Shown here piece after piece: positions 16,704-25,304 of a stretch of DNA of 64,000 bases. The stretch covers positions 695,001 through 759,000 of the forward strand of contig NZ_JOMJ01000003.1 in NCBI RefSeq assembly GCF_000711295.1. Direction: 5' to 3'. The position numbers and the translations under genes are program-made. The first letter of the stretch is position 1, and each line of letters starts with the position of its first letter. The notes under the pieces are model-generated. The model did not search any database. It saw nothing but the letters and a program-made list of their open reading frames with translations, and was not told where the DNA came from. The DNA is from Desulfohalovibrio reitneri. GTDB taxonomy: Bacteria; Desulfobacterota; Desulfovibrionia; Desulfovibrionales; Desulfovibrionaceae.

Positions 16704-17960
16704 ATGGCCGATCTGGAGCGCAGGAAGGGTTTTTATGGCGACCGGGAGCGCGAATCCCCGGTAATGCGGGCCGAACGGCAGTGGGTGCTGCTGGAAAAGC
16801 TCATCCGCAGGGCGTACGAGGGGTCGGCGGAGTTCAAGTCTCGGCTGGCCGGAATCGGCGCCAAGCCCGGGGACATCCGTTCCATTGAGGACTTCCGCCG
16901 TCTGCCGGTTCTGCCCAAGAAGGACCTGCTCGCGCGGCAGTGTTCGGGACCCGGCCTGGGCGGCATGCTGACCACGGAGCCCGGGCGGCTGGGCCGTATC
17001 TACCAGTCGCCCGGCCCCATCTACGACCCGGAAGGACGCGGGCCGGACTACTGGGGCTGGGCCGAGGCTTTCTTCGCCGCCGGATTCCGCCAGGGGGATG
17101 TGGTTCAGAACACCTTCTCCTACCACCTCACTCCGGCGGGACTCATGCTGGAGGAACCGCTGCGGGCCATTGGCTGCGCCGTCATTCCCGCCGGGCCCGG
17201 CAACACGGAAAAGCAGATCGAACTCATGACCGATCTGCCGGTCACAGGCTTCGTGGGCATGGCCTCGTACCTGCGGGTCATCGCGGACAAGGCGGCGGAA
17301 AAGGGGCTGGACCTGTGGAAGGACTTTTCGCTGGAATGCGCCTTTGTGGCTGCGGAGCGGCTTTCCGAGTCGATGCGTTCGGAGCTTGAGTCGGATTTCG
17401 GCATGCTCATCCGCCAGGGCTACGGCACGGCGGACGTGGGCTGCATTGCCTACGAATGCCTGGAACTGGGCGGCATGCACCTGACCTCACGGGGGCTGGT
17501 GGAGATATTGGACCCTGTGAGCCGCGAACCAATGAGTGCGGGGGAGATCGGCGAGGTGGTATTCACCCCCTTTAGCGAGGAATATCCGCTCATCCGCTTC
17601 GCCACCGGCGACTTGTCCTTCGTGGTGGATTCCGAGTGTCCGTGCGGTCGCACCTCCCCAAAGCTGGGCGGGATCCAGGGCAGGGTGGACGACACCGCCA
17701 AGGTCAAGGGGCAGTTCATTTATCCTTCTCAGGCGGCCGAGGTGTTGGAGCGATTCCCGGCGGTGACGGCCTGGAGGCTGGTGGTGGACAACCCCGGCGG
17801 AAGGGATCGGCTCCGGCTGCTTGTGGATGCCCGGGAAGGGCTGGACGAGAAGGCTTTGGTGCGGGGCTTTCAGGAGGCCTGCAAGCTGCGGCCGCTGGTG
17901 GAGCGGGTCGAGGGGCTTGAAGAGGGTCCCAGGTTGCGCGACGAACGCGAGTTTGATTGA
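16704..17960 (+). CDS. Phenylacetate-CoA ligase (PaaK)-like enzyme
   Basis: A 418-aa member of the PaaK branch of adenylate-forming ligases, expected to make an aryl- or acyl-CoA. The ATG at 16704 follows an AGGAGG Shine-Dalgarno that overlaps the livF stop. The N-terminal RERESPVMRAERQ and the C-terminal GRTSPKLGGIQGRVDDTAKVKG and YPSQAAEVLERFP follow the PaaK pattern. The usual phosphate-loop SSGTTGxP is not visible; the equivalent region reads IYQSPGPIYDPEG. It may belong to a divergent subgroup with altered nucleotide contact. Last gene of the operon; a strong hairpin follows. Confidence 0.82.
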   Translation: MADLERRKGFYGDRERESPVMRAERQWVLLEKLIRRAYEGSAEFKSRLAGIGAKPGDIRSIEDFRRLPVLPKKDLLARQCSGPGLGGMLTTEPGRLGRIYQSPGPIYDPEGRGPDYWGWAEAFFAAGFRQGDVVQNTFSYHLTPAGLMLEEPLRAIGCAVIPAGPGNTEKQIELMTDLPVTGFVGMASYLRVIADKAAEKGLDLWKDFSLECAFVAAERLSESMRSELESDFGMLIRQGYGTADVGCIAYECLELGGMHLTSRGLVEILDPVSREPMSAGEIGEVVFTPFSEEYPLIRFATGDLSFVVDSECPCGRTSPKLGGIQGRVDDTAKVKGQFIYPSQAAEVLERFPAVTAWRLVVDNPGGRDRLRLLVDAREGLDEKALVRGFQEACKLRPLVERVEGLEEGPRLRDEREFD

Positions 17961-17993
17961 ATCCCGTCTTCTTTCAATTGCCGAAAAAGAGAA

Positions 17994-18020
17994 GGGTGCC
18001 CCGGATTATCCGGGGCACCC
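17994..18020. terminator. Bidirectional terminator between the ligase operon and hesB
   Basis: An 11-bp perfect stem GGGTGCCCCGG/CCGGGGCACCC around ATTAT. On the minus strand it is followed by TTCTCTTTTT, a good intrinsic terminator for hesB; on the plus strand it closes the Liv/CoA-ligase operon. Confidence 0.85.
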
Positions 18021-18045
18021 TTCGCGCTTTCACCGTGGCGACTGT

Positions 18046-18366
18046 CTAGCAGGCGCAGGAGCCGCCCGAGCCGCAGCTCGAGGCGCAACCGCCGCCGCCC
18101 AGCTCCAGGTTGGAATTCACCTGGAAGCCGAGGTAGGACATGTCGATGGTCACGGGTTGGGCTTTGTCGTAGAGTTCCTTGTCCATGACGAAGGTGTAGC
18201 CGTTGTTCTCCACCTTTTCGTCGGTATCACGCGGCTCATCCAGAGCCAGCGAAAGCCTCGGGCCTGCTCAACCGCCGGTGGCGAGATACACGCGGATGGG
18301 AGAGACCTCCTTGTCCGCGAAGTACTTGTCCAGTTGCTCCTTGGCGGAGTCGGTGACTTCGATCAT
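18046..18366 (-). CDS. HesB/IscA-like selenoprotein, UGA-encoded Sec at position 33
   Basis: A 106-residue protein of the HesB-like (seleno)protein family (TIGRFAM TIGR01911 type), related to A-type Fe-S scaffold proteins. The reading frame runs from MIEVTDSAKE (ATG at 18366, AAGGAG Shine-Dalgarno) through ATGG, then an in-frame TGA at 18270-18268, and continues AGPRLSLALDEP to a TAG at 18046. The TGA sits exactly where IscA proteins have the first cluster cysteine (GG-C-SG). The C-terminus is Cys-rich (CASSCGSGGSCAC) where IscA has CGCG. A SECIS-type hairpin lies directly downstream of the TGA. Ordinary gene finding would truncate this gene at 32 codons. Expected role: Fe-S or metal handling. 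Confidence 0.92.
18230..18251 (-). promoter_or_regulatory. Bacterial SECIS hairpin of the HesB selenoprotein
   Basis: In mRNA sense: CGC, bulged U, GGCUC, loop UGGAU, GAGCC, GCG. The loop begins 25 nt after the UGA, within the 16-37 nt range typical of bacterial SECIS elements, and has a G among its first two bases. The bulged U below the upper stem matches the E. coli fdhF element. It lies inside the coding region, as bacterial SECIS elements must. Confidence 0.88.
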
Positions 18367-18401
18367 CAAGTTCTCCTTGCAGATTGCTCTTTGTCCTATG
18401 A

Positions 18402-18429
18402 AGACTAAACGGCGAGCGGCCTTTGTCAA
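18402..18429 (-). promoter_or_regulatory. Sigma-70 promoter of hesB
   Basis: On the minus strand TTGACA (18429-18424), a 16-bp spacer and TAGTCT (18407-18402). The predicted start near 18395 gives a leader of about 29 bases with the AAGGAG site. Confidence 0.6.
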
Positions 18430-18514
18430 CGAGGAAAAGGCAAATTGCAAGGTCTGTGCGAATTTTCACGATCTTTCCAGGCGGATTTTCGTGCCGCCCC
18501 GTACGTACAATCCA

Positions 18515-18543
18515 TTGCGCGAAGCCCCTGCCTGCTCTATAAG
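18515..18543 (+). promoter_or_regulatory. Sigma-70 promoter of pyrR
   Basis: TTGCGC (18515-18520), a 17-bp spacer and TATAAG (18538-18543). The start would fall near 18550, leaving a short leader with GAGGAGGAA. No room is left for a PyrR attenuator between this promoter and the start codon. Confidence 0.6.
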
Positions 18544-18565
18544 GGCCTTTTTCGAGGAGGAACCC

Positions 18566-19102
18566 ATGGAAGCAGATCGCGTCATCGCCTCGGGCGAGGA
18601 AATGGAAGGCATGATCCAGCGGCTGGCCGAGGAGATCGCCTCCGGCCACGGGGACCTCACCGAACTGGCTCTGGTGGGCATCCAGCGCAGGGGGGCCGAC
18701 CTGGCCGACAGGCTGAAAACCATGCTGGACGGCAGGGGGAACGTCCGGGTGCCCCTGGGCAAGCTGGATATCAACCTCTACCGCGACGACTGGACTTCCC
18801 TGTCGGTACAGCCCTTCATCCAGTGCACCGAGATTCCCTTCGACCTGCCCAGCTACCGCATCATTTTGGTTGACGACGTGCTCTTCACCGGCCGCACCAT
18901 CCGGGCCGCCCTGGAGGCGGTGCTCGATTACGGCCGACCCAAGAAGGTGGAACTCCTTGCCCTTGTGGACCGGGGGCACCGCGAACTGCCCATTCAGCCG
19001 GATTTCGTGGGGACAACCGTGGAAACCGGCCTGGACGACCGGGTCAATGTTTTAGTGCGGGAGCGCGACGGCGAGGATTCCATCAAGGTGGTGCGCGCCT
19101 GA
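18566..19102 (+). CDS. pyrR: Bifunctional pyrimidine operon regulator / uracil phosphoribosyltransferase PyrR
   Basis: A 178-aa PRTase-fold protein. In Bacillus it binds pyr mRNA to attenuate transcription and also converts uracil plus PRPP to UMP. The ATG at 18566 follows GAGGAGGAA and gives the usual family length; a longer upstream frame has no support. The PRPP-binding motif ILVDDVLFTGRTIRAALEA (about residues 95-113) and the LDINLYRDDW segment are conserved. No pyr biosynthetic gene is adjacent, so here it may act mainly as a salvage enzyme. Confidence 0.93.
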   Translation: MEADRVIASGEEMEGMIQRLAEEIASGHGDLTELALVGIQRRGADLADRLKTMLDGRGNVRVPLGKLDINLYRDDWTSLSVQPFIQCTEIPFDLPSYRIILVDDVLFTGRTIRAALEAVLDYGRPKKVELLALVDRGHRELPIQPDFVGTTVETGLDDRVNVLVRERDGEDSIKVVRA

Positions 19103-19226
19103 TGGAGCCTCCCGACGAATTCGATTTCCTGTTCGCAAATTCGGCTCTTCATGCGCTTTGACCCTTCATCGCTCTGATGGGCGGCCACCCGGCCGCGTAC
19201 TTCATCCCCTCTTCGACAGGTTGACC

Positions 19227-20126
19227 ATGCCGCGTCCTTTCTCGGCCATCGGCCCGGGCGTGCGCCTGATGGTCGTTTCCGCCTTCTGGTTCAGTCTGGG
19301 CACAGCCTGCGTCAAGGCGGTGGGTGAACAGGTCGCCCTCATGCAGATTGTCATGGCCAGGGGGCTGATAAGCGCTCTTATTTGCATTCCGCTCATGCGG
19401 CGGGCCGGCGTGCATCCCATGGGGATCAACAGGCGGCTGTTGCTATTGCGCGGCGGACTGGGATTCGGGGCCATGAGCCTCTCCTTCTACGCCATTCTCC
19501 ATCTGCCGCTGGCGGACGCGGTGACGCTGTTCTACCTCCACCCGGTTTTCGCGGCCCTGTTGTCCATGTGCATGGGGCGGGAGGCGTTTTCCAAGCGCAC
19601 CGGGCTGTCGCTTCTGCTGGGTTTGGCGGGCGTGGTGGTCATCGCCCGCCCCGCCTTCCTCTTCGGAGCGGAGGCGGCCCTGCCCCTGTGGCCCTTGCTG
19701 GCCGCGCTGGCCTCCTCCTTCTTCGCCGGAACGGTGAAGGTTATTCTGCATGAGCTAGGCCGGACCGAGCATCCCCTGGGCCCAACCTTCTATGTCAGCC
19801 TCATGAGCGCCGCGCTGGCAGGGGCGGCTTCCATTCCGGTCTGGGTCTGGCCGGACGTATGGGGCGTGGCCCTGCTGCTGGGCATTGGCGCACTGGCCAC
19901 CGTGTCGCAGTACACCATGACCAGGGCCCTGGCCCTGGAACCGGCGGGCCGCGTTTCGGTGGCCGGGTACACGCAGGTTGTCTTCGCGGGAGTATGGGGC
20001 GTGCTGTTCTTCGCCGAGGTGGTCGGCGCGCCTTTCTTCCTGGGGGCGGGACTGATCCTTGGCGGCTCGTTGCTGGCGGGGCGTAGGGGCGTCAAACAGA
20101 AGGAACCCGGCCAGTTCGCGCCCTGA
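19227..20126 (+). CDS. DMT-superfamily permease with two EamA domains
   Basis: A 299-aa inner-membrane protein with ten hydrophobic segments in two EamA repeats (about 10-135 and 150-285). The ATG at 19227 (MPRPFSAIG) is preferred over the longer frame because the first helix follows directly; the Shine-Dalgarno is weak. TLFYLHPVFAALLS is the usual C-terminal helix of the first repeat. The substrate is unknown. The stop codon lies inside a terminator shared with convergent argB. Confidence 0.85.
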   Translation: MPRPFSAIGPGVRLMVVSAFWFSLGTACVKAVGEQVALMQIVMARGLISALICIPLMRRAGVHPMGINRRLLLLRGGLGFGAMSLSFYAILHLPLADAVTLFYLHPVFAALLSMCMGREAFSKRTGLSLLLGLAGVVVIARPAFLFGAEAALPLWPLLAALASSFFAGTVKVILHELGRTEHPLGPTFYVSLMSAALAGAASIPVWVWPDVWGVALLLGIGALATVSQYTMTRALALEPAGRVSVAGYTQVVFAGVWGVLFFAEVVGAPFFLGAGLILGGSLLAGRRGVKQKEPGQFAP

Positions 20127-20147
20127 GTGCGCGCCGGCCGGGTTCCG
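20103..20147. terminator. Shared terminator between DMT permease gene and argB
   Basis: GGAACCCGGCC (20103-20113) pairs with GGCCGGGTTCC (20137-20147), an 11-bp perfect stem whose loop holds the permease stop codon and an inner GCGC pair. It separates convergent genes and should work in both directions. Confidence 0.6.
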
Positions 20148-20158
20148 TCCCGATAAGG

Positions 20159-21046
20159 CTACTTCACGATTTCCGAGCCGATACCCTGGTCGGTGAACAA
20201 CTCCAGGATGATGGAGTTCTCCACCCTGCCGTCTATGATGTGGGCCTTCTCCACGCCGCTCTCCACGGCTTCCAGGCAGCATTGCAGCTTGGGGATCATG
20301 CCGCCCTGGATAACGCCGTTGTCAATGGCCTGTACGGCCTGGGCGCGGGTCATGGATGAGATTCGCTCTTTCTCGTGGTCGAGGATGCCGGGCACGTCGG
20401 TGAGCAGAATCATGCGCCGCGCCTGGAGGGAGGAGGCCACCGCCCCAGCCACGGAATCGGCGTTGATGTTGTAGGTGCGGCCTTCGTCGTCCACGCCCAC
20501 CGGGGCGATGACCGGCACGAAGTTCTCCGCCTGCAGGGAGTGGATGAGGGCGTTGTTGATGGACGTCACTTCGCCCACCTTGCCCAGATCGATGATCTCC
20601 GGCGGGGCGTCCCTCTTCTCCAGCACCATCTCCAGCTTGCGAGCGCTGATGAGCTGGCCGTCCTTGCCGGACAGCCCCACCGCCTTGGCGCCCTCCAGGT
20701 TCAGCTGGTTGACGATCTGCTTGTTGACCTTGCCCACCAGTACCATCTCCACCACGTCCATGGTGGCCTCGTCCGTGACGCGCAGCCCCTGTTTGTACTC
20801 GGAGACGATACCCAGGCGGGAGAGCATGTCCTTGATCTGGGGGCCGCCGCCGTGGACGATGACAGGGTGGATGCCGATGTACTTGAGCAGCACGATGTTC
20901 AGGGCGAACTGCTTCTTCAGCTCCTCGTCCACCATGGCGTGCCCGCCATACTTGATGACGATGGTCTGCCCGTGAAAGCGCCGGATGAAGGGCAGGGCCT
21001 CGAGGATGATGCGCGCCTGGCGCTCCGCCTTGCGGATTACGGACAC
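20159..21046 (-). CDS. argB: Acetylglutamate kinase ArgB
   Basis: Phosphorylates N-acetylglutamate in the second step of arginine synthesis. At 295 aa it has standard length. The phosphate loop IKYGGHAM (about 31-38), VHGGGPQI (about 64-71) and LLTDVPGIL (nucleotide site) are visible. The N-terminal helix (about 20 residues, [19 protein letters not shown]) is the type found in arginine-sensitive hexameric enzymes, suggesting feedback inhibition. It follows hslU by 49 bp on the same strand. Confidence 0.96.
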   Translation of the reverse strand: MSVIRKAERQARIILEALPFIRRFHGQTIVIKYGGHAMVDEELKKQFALNIVLLKYIGIHPVIVHGGGPQIKDMLSRLGIVSEYKQGLRVTDEATMDVVEMVLVGKVNKQIVNQLNLEGAKAVGLSGKDGQLISARKLEMVLEKRDAPPEIIDLGKVGEVTSINNALIHSLQAENFVPVIAPVGVDDEGRTYNINADSVAGAVASSLQARRMILLTDVPGILDHEKERISSMTRAQAVQAIDNGVIQGGMIPKLQCCLEAVESGVEKAHIIDGRVENSIILELFTDQGIGSEIVK

Positions 21047-21095
21047 GGTGTGTCTCCTTCAGCGGACGGGGCGGCCCCTCCGCGTGCCTCGGTGT

Positions 21096-22484
21096 TTAGA
21101 GGATGTAGCGCGACAGGTCGCGGTCCTCCACCACGTCGCCCAGGTGGTCCAGCACGTATTGCCTGTCCACCACCACCTTGCCGCCGCCCATGTCCGGGGC
21201 GGAGTAGGAGAGTTCGGCCAGGATGCGCTCCATGATGGTGTAGAGCCGCCTGGCGCCGATGTTCTCGGTGTCGTTGTTGATTTTCTCCGCCACCGAGGCG
21301 ATCTCCCGCAGGGCGTCATCGGTGTATTCCAGCTCGATGCCTTCCGTGGCCAGCAGCGCCTTGTACTGCACCGTCAGGGCGTTGGTGGGCTCGGTGAGGA
21401 TGCGGTAGAATTCCTCGGTGCCCAGATCTGACAACTCCACCCGCAGGGGGAAGCGGCCCTGGAGCTCCGGCACCAGATCCGACGGCTTGGCGTAGTGGAA
21501 GGCTCCCGCGGCGATGAACAGGATGTGGTCGGTCTTGATCATGCCGTACTTGGTGTTCACCGAGCAGCCCTCGACCACGGGCAGCAGGTCGCGCTGCACG
21601 CCCTGGCGGGAGACGTCCTGCCCCTGGCTGCGCTCGCTGCCCGCGACCTTGTCCAGCTCGTCGATGAAGAGGATGCCGGACTGCTCCACGCGCACCTTGG
21701 CTGCTTCGGCGACCTTGTCCATGTCGATGAGGCGGTCGCTCTCCTGCTCGATGAGCAGTTCGCGCGCCTCCTTGACGCTGACCTTGCGCCGCTTCTCCCG
21801 TTTGGGAAAAACGCCCTGGAGCATGTCCTTCATCTGGTTGCCCATGTCCTCCATGCCGGGCATGGAGAGCATTTCCAGCTTCGGCCCCTCGGCCGAGACC
21901 TCGATTTCCACCTCGCGGTCGTCCAGTTTGCCCTCGCGCAGCATGCGGCGGAACTTCTCGCGGGTTTCGGTGGCGTTTCTGGAGTCGGGCAGGAGGCGGT
22001 CGAGCAATTGCTCCTCCGCGGCCTGCTCCGCCTGCGCCCGCACTCGGGTGGACTCCTCCTTCTTGACCAGGTTGACGCCGATCTCCATGAGGTCTCGCAC
22101 CATGGATTCCACGTCGCGGCCCACATAGCCCACCTCGGTGAACTTGGTGGCCTCCACCTTGAAGAAGGGGGAGCGGGAAAGCTTGGCCAGCCGACGGGCG
22201 ATCTCGGTCTTGCCCACGCCGGTGGGGCCCATCATGATGATGTTCTTGGGCGCTATCTCGTCGCGCAGGTCCGGGTCGATCTTGCGCCGCCGCCAGCGAT
22301 TGCGCATGGCGATGGCCACCATGCGCTTGGCTTCGGCCTGTCCCACGATGTAGCGGTCCAGCTCCGAATGGATTTCGCGCGGGGTCAGCGAGGTTTCGCC
22401 GTCGCTGGCGCCGCGCAGAACGAAGGAGGGCAGGCCCGGGCCCTGCTCCTGGGGTTGGTTGGGGTCGTTGGCGTCGTTGCTCAT
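21096..22484 (-). CDS. hslU: ATP-dependent protease ATPase subunit HslU
   Basis: AAA+ unfoldase that feeds substrates to HslV (ClpYQ). Starting at MSNDAND (ATG 22484, overlapping the hslV stop by ATGA) it is 462 aa. Walker [10 protein letters not shown], the pore loop [10 protein letters not shown], an inserted I domain (about 130-260), Walker [12 protein letters not shown] and the C-terminal tail ending YIL, which docks into HslV, are present. The N-terminal about 35 residues are low-complexity. Confidence 0.96.
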   Translation of the reverse strand: MSNDANDPNQPQEQGPGLPSFVLRGASDGETSLTPREIHSELDRYIVGQAEAKRMVAIAMRNRWRRRKIDPDLRDEIAPKNIIMMGPTGVGKTEIARRLAKLSRSPFFKVEATKFTEVGYVGRDVESMVRDLMEIGVNLVKKEESTRVRAQAEQAAEEQLLDRLLPDSRNATETREKFRRMLREGKLDDREVEIEVSAEGPKLEMLSMPGMEDMGNQMKDMLQGVFPKREKRRKVSVKEARELLIEQESDRLIDMDKVAEAAKVRVEQSGILFIDELDKVAGSERSQGQDVSRQGVQRDLLPVVEGCSVNTKYGMIKTDHILFIAAGAFHYAKPSDLVPELQGRFPLRVELSDLGTEEFYRILTEPTNALTVQYKALLATEGIELEYTDDALREIASVAEKINNDTENIGARRLYTIMERILAELSYSAPDMGGGKVVVDRQYVLDHLGDVVEDRDLSRYIL

Positions 22485-23026
22485 CTGTCTATGGTCTCGA
22501 TGGTCAGTTGGTCGTTGGTGTACACGCACAGTTCCGCGGCCACGCGCATGGACTCCTCGGCCACGGAACGCTTGTCCATGCCGGCGTGGCGGGTCAGGGC
22601 GCGGGCGGCGGACAAGGCGAAGGGGCCGCCGGAGCCGATGGCCGCCAAACCGTCATCCGGCTCAATGACGTCGCCGGTGCCGGAGAGCACGAATAGGTGC
22701 TCGCCGTCGCTGGCCAGCATGAGCGCCTCCAGGCGGCGCAGGAATTTGTCGGTGCGCCAGTCCTTGGCCAGTTCCACCGAGGCGCGCAGCAGGTTGCCCT
22801 TGAATTCGTCCAGCTTGGACTCGAATCGTTCGAAAAGGGTGAAGGCGTCGGCCGTGGCCCCGGCGAAGCCCACCACGACCTTGTCGTGATGGATGCGCCG
22901 TACCTTGCGGGCGGAGTGCTTCATGACCACGTTCTGGCCCATGGTCACTTGTCCGTCGCCGGCCACGGCCACGCCGGTCTCGTCCAAAACGGCCACGATT
23001 GTGGTGGCCTCGAAGGCGGATTCCAT
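22481..23026 (-). CDS. hslV: ATP-dependent protease proteolytic subunit HslV
   Basis: A 181-aa threonine protease, proteasome-beta fold. The ATG at 23026 gives MESAFEA followed by TTIVAV; Thr8 becomes the catalytic Thr1 after propeptide removal. GDGQVTMGQ and the [14 protein letters not shown] segment are conserved. It is coupled to hslU by a 4-bp overlap and begins 2 bp after the macro-domain gene, which fixes the start. Confidence 0.95.
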   Translation of the reverse strand: MESAFEATTIVAVLDETGVAVAGDGQVTMGQNVVMKHSARKVRRIHHDKVVVGFAGATADAFTLFERFESKLDEFKGNLLRASVELAKDWRTDKFLRRLEALMLASDGEHLFVLSGTGDVIEPDDGLAAIGSGGPFALSAARALTRHAGMDKRSVAEESMRVAAELCVYTNDQLTIETIDR

Positions 23027-23028
23027 AT

Positions 23029-23603
23029 TTAGTCGTCCTTTTCCGTCTCGGGTTGGCCCAGTGTATGCTCGGCCGTTTCCTTCCACCGCCGCCAGTCCGC
23101 CTCGGAGTGCAGAACCATCTCCGCCAGGGAGGCGTCGCCACGCAGAAGGCCCTGTCGCAGTTCCTCCAGGGCGAGGGGGGCGGCCAGATCCACCGGATAG
23201 CCGTAGGCGCCGGTGCTGATGGCCGGGAAGGAGACGCTGTCGATACCGTTTTCACCGCACAGCCGCAAGGATTGGGCGTAAGCCGAACGCAGGGTTTCGG
23301 CTTCCCCTTGCTCGCCCCCCGAGTAGACCGGCCCCACGGTGTGGATGACGAAATCCGCCCGCATGTCGAAGCCGGGCGTGATGACCGCCTCACCCGGAGG
23401 AAGGGGGCCATGCGCCCTGGCGATTTCCTTGCATGCCTCAAGCAGCTTGGGGCCGGCCGCCCGGTGGATGGCGCCGTCCACTCCGCCCCCCCCAGCAGGG
23501 ACGAGTTGGCCGCGTTGACCACGGCCTGTCGTTCGCTTTGGGTGATGTCGCCCTGGCGGACGACAAGCGTGCCGGAATCGACGGTCCAGGTTGCCTCAGG
23601 CAT
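23029..23603 (-). pseudogene. Macro-domain (ADP-ribose-binding) protein, frameshifted in a G8 tract
   Basis: Two frames together encode one 191-aa macro domain. Frame one (ATG at 23603) gives [16 protein letters not shown] and [10 protein letters not shown]. Frame two continues [21 protein letters not shown] and ends EKDD at 23029. They meet at a run of eight G on the coding strand (plus-strand 23486-23493); nine G would restore [11 protein letters not shown], the conserved family sequence. Macro domains remove or bind ADP-ribose. The start overlaps the M16 peptidase gene by 8 bp and the stop lies 2 bp before hslV, so the gene is embedded in an operon. The cause may be real inactivation, slippage-based switching or a sequencing error. 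Confidence 0.85.
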
Positions 23604-24885
23604 GGCTCGCCTCCTTGGCTGCTTCGGAAGGGCGGAAGGGTTCCAGCCAGTCCGGGTCGATACGCGGCGCGGTCAGGGACAGGCTCATCCGTCCCTGTCG
23701 GAGGGATTCGGCCGCTGCCTGGCGCACTTCGTTCAGACTCACTTCCCCGATGCGCCGGGCGGATTCCTCGAAGTCCACGTGGCGGCCGTGGAAGAATACG
23801 TTCTTGGCCAGGCGCAGCATGCGCTCCTCGGTGGATTCGGCACCCAGGAGAAGCAGGCCCTGCAGGTGCTCCCTGGCACGGGCCAATTCCTCCCTGGTTA
23901 CAGCGCCGTTCGCCACCGCAGCCAGTTCGTCCCGCAGCACTTCGATGAGTTCGCCGGTGCGCTTCGGTTTGCCCGCGGCGTAAATCTGCAGTGCGCCGCA
24001 GTCCGAGAGGGTGGAGGAACTGGAATACACTGAGTAGGCCAGGCCTCGCCGTTCGCGGATTTCCTGGAAAAGGCGGGAGGACATCTGCCCGCCCAGCAGC
24101 GCCGAGAGGCAAGCGAAGGCGTAGCGCCTGTCGTCGCGCATGGAGACGCCGGGTGTGGCAATGAGCACGTGGCTTTGCTCGGTGTCGCGCTCCCGGCTGG
24201 AGAAGGTGGGTGTGTACTCGGGAACCTGTGGGGTGGGAGGCTCCTCCCCGCGGGGGAGATCGCCGAAGAAGTGTTCAGCAGCCCGGACCAGCCCTTCCGT
24301 GTCCACCGAACCGGCCGCAGACACGATGATGCGGTCAGGAGCGTACTTCCGTTTTCCCCAGCGAAGCAGATCTTCGCGGCTGATGCCGGACACGCTTTCC
24401 TCGGTTCCCAGGATTGAGTGGGAGAGGGGGGAGCCGCTCCACATGTCGGCCCAGAAGGCCTCGAAGGCGGCTTCCTCCGGACTTTCCTCCACCATGGCCA
24501 GCTCCTGCAGCACCACTCCTTTTTCCAGGTCCAGCTCCGCAGGGTCCAGCCTGGGATTGCGGACCAAGTCGGCCAGCACGTCAAAGGCCTCGGTCTGGCC
24601 GTGGTCCACAACCCGGGCGTGGAAGCAGGTCTCCTCGCGCCCGGTGAAGGCGTTGGACAGGCCGCCTAGGCGGTCCAGGGACATGGCGATGTCCAGGGCG
24701 CTGCGGGTGGAGGTGCCCTTGAAGGCCATGTGTTCCCACAGGTGTGCCGCGCCTTCCAGGCCCCGCGGCTCGTGGCGCGAGCCCGCCATGACCCACACCC
24801 CGAGGGACAGGGAGCGGACATGGTTCATGGGCTCGGCCACGATGCGCAGGCCGTTGTCCAGTCTGTGCAGGATTGGTTCGGCCAT
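23596..24885 (-). CDS. M16-family zinc metallopeptidase (processing-peptidase-like)
   Basis: A 429-aa pitrilysin/MPP-type peptidase. The inverted zinc motif HLWEH (HxxEH, about residues 48-52) is intact with downstream Glu in the ELDLEKGVVLQEL region. The second half (residues about 230-420) is the inactive C-terminal M16 domain with RRGLAYSVYS. The ATG at 24885 overlaps the upstream stop (TGATG), so the longer GTG start is unlikely. No signal peptide is visible, so cytoplasmic action is expected. It resembles the single-chain beta-MPP-like enzymes often found near polynucleotide or protein quality-control genes. Confidence 0.92.
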   Translation of the reverse strand: MAEPILHRLDNGLRIVAEPMNHVRSLSLGVWVMAGSRHEPRGLEGAAHLWEHMAFKGTSTRSALDIAMSLDRLGGLSNAFTGREETCFHARVVDHGQTEAFDVLADLVRNPRLDPAELDLEKGVVLQELAMVEESPEEAAFEAFWADMWSGSPLSHSILGTEESVSGISREDLLRWGKRKYAPDRIIVSAAGSVDTEGLVRAAEHFFGDLPRGEEPPTPQVPEYTPTFSSRERDTEQSHVLIATPGVSMRDDRRYAFACLSALLGGQMSSRLFQEIRERRGLAYSVYSSSSTLSDCGALQIYAAGKPKRTGELIEVLRDELAAVANGAVTREELARAREHLQGLLLLGAESTEERMLRLAKNVFFHGRHVDFEESARRIGEVSLNEVRQAAAESLRQGRMSLSLTAPRIDPDWLEPFRPSEAAKEASHA

Positions 24886-25286
24886 CAGGTCCACAGGGGC
24901 AGGCCGGTGGGCTCGTCGAAGCCGCGCACCAGTTCTTCGCCGGGCACAGGCTGCACAAAGAGCTCGCAGGCGAAAATCTTGCAGCCCGGCATGGTGTGCC
25001 CGCCGATTACGGAGAAGTCGGCGCAGCTCAAAGTGAGGTGCATGTGGGCCATGGGCTGGCCGTCCTTGAGGCTGATGTTGCCGATTCCGGACAGGATTTC
25101 CATGTGCTGGTCGAAGGTCTGGCTCTCATAGCGCCGCTCGTCCTGGTGATAATAGCCCAGCACCGCCTTTTCCACGGCGCCGATGCAGGACATGAAGGCT
25201 TTGTTCACGCCGCGTTCGCGGCACACGTCGGCGATCGCTTCCAGCATGTCGGCTTCCTTGGGGAGGCGGACGAGAAAAGGTTCCAT
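24885..25286 (-). CDS. PPC/DUF296 domain protein
   Basis: A 133-aa single PPC (DUF296) domain, the trimeric fold found in plant AT-hook proteins and in standalone bacterial proteins. GVNKAFMSCIGAVEKAVLGYY, HMEILSGIGNIS and HMHLTLSCADFSVIGGH are the characteristic segments; the His-rich stretch may bind metal. No AT-hook is present. Bacterial function is unknown. It is coupled to the M16 gene (TGATG) and lies 18 bp after the M48 gene. Confidence 0.87.
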   Translation of the reverse strand: MEPFLVRLPKEADMLEAIADVCRERGVNKAFMSCIGAVEKAVLGYYHQDERRYESQTFDQHMEILSGIGNISLKDGQPMAHMHLTLSCADFSVIGGHTMPGCKIFACELFVQPVPGEELVRGFDEPTGLPLWT

Positions 25287-25304
25287 GAATCGCTCCTAAA
25301 GAGG

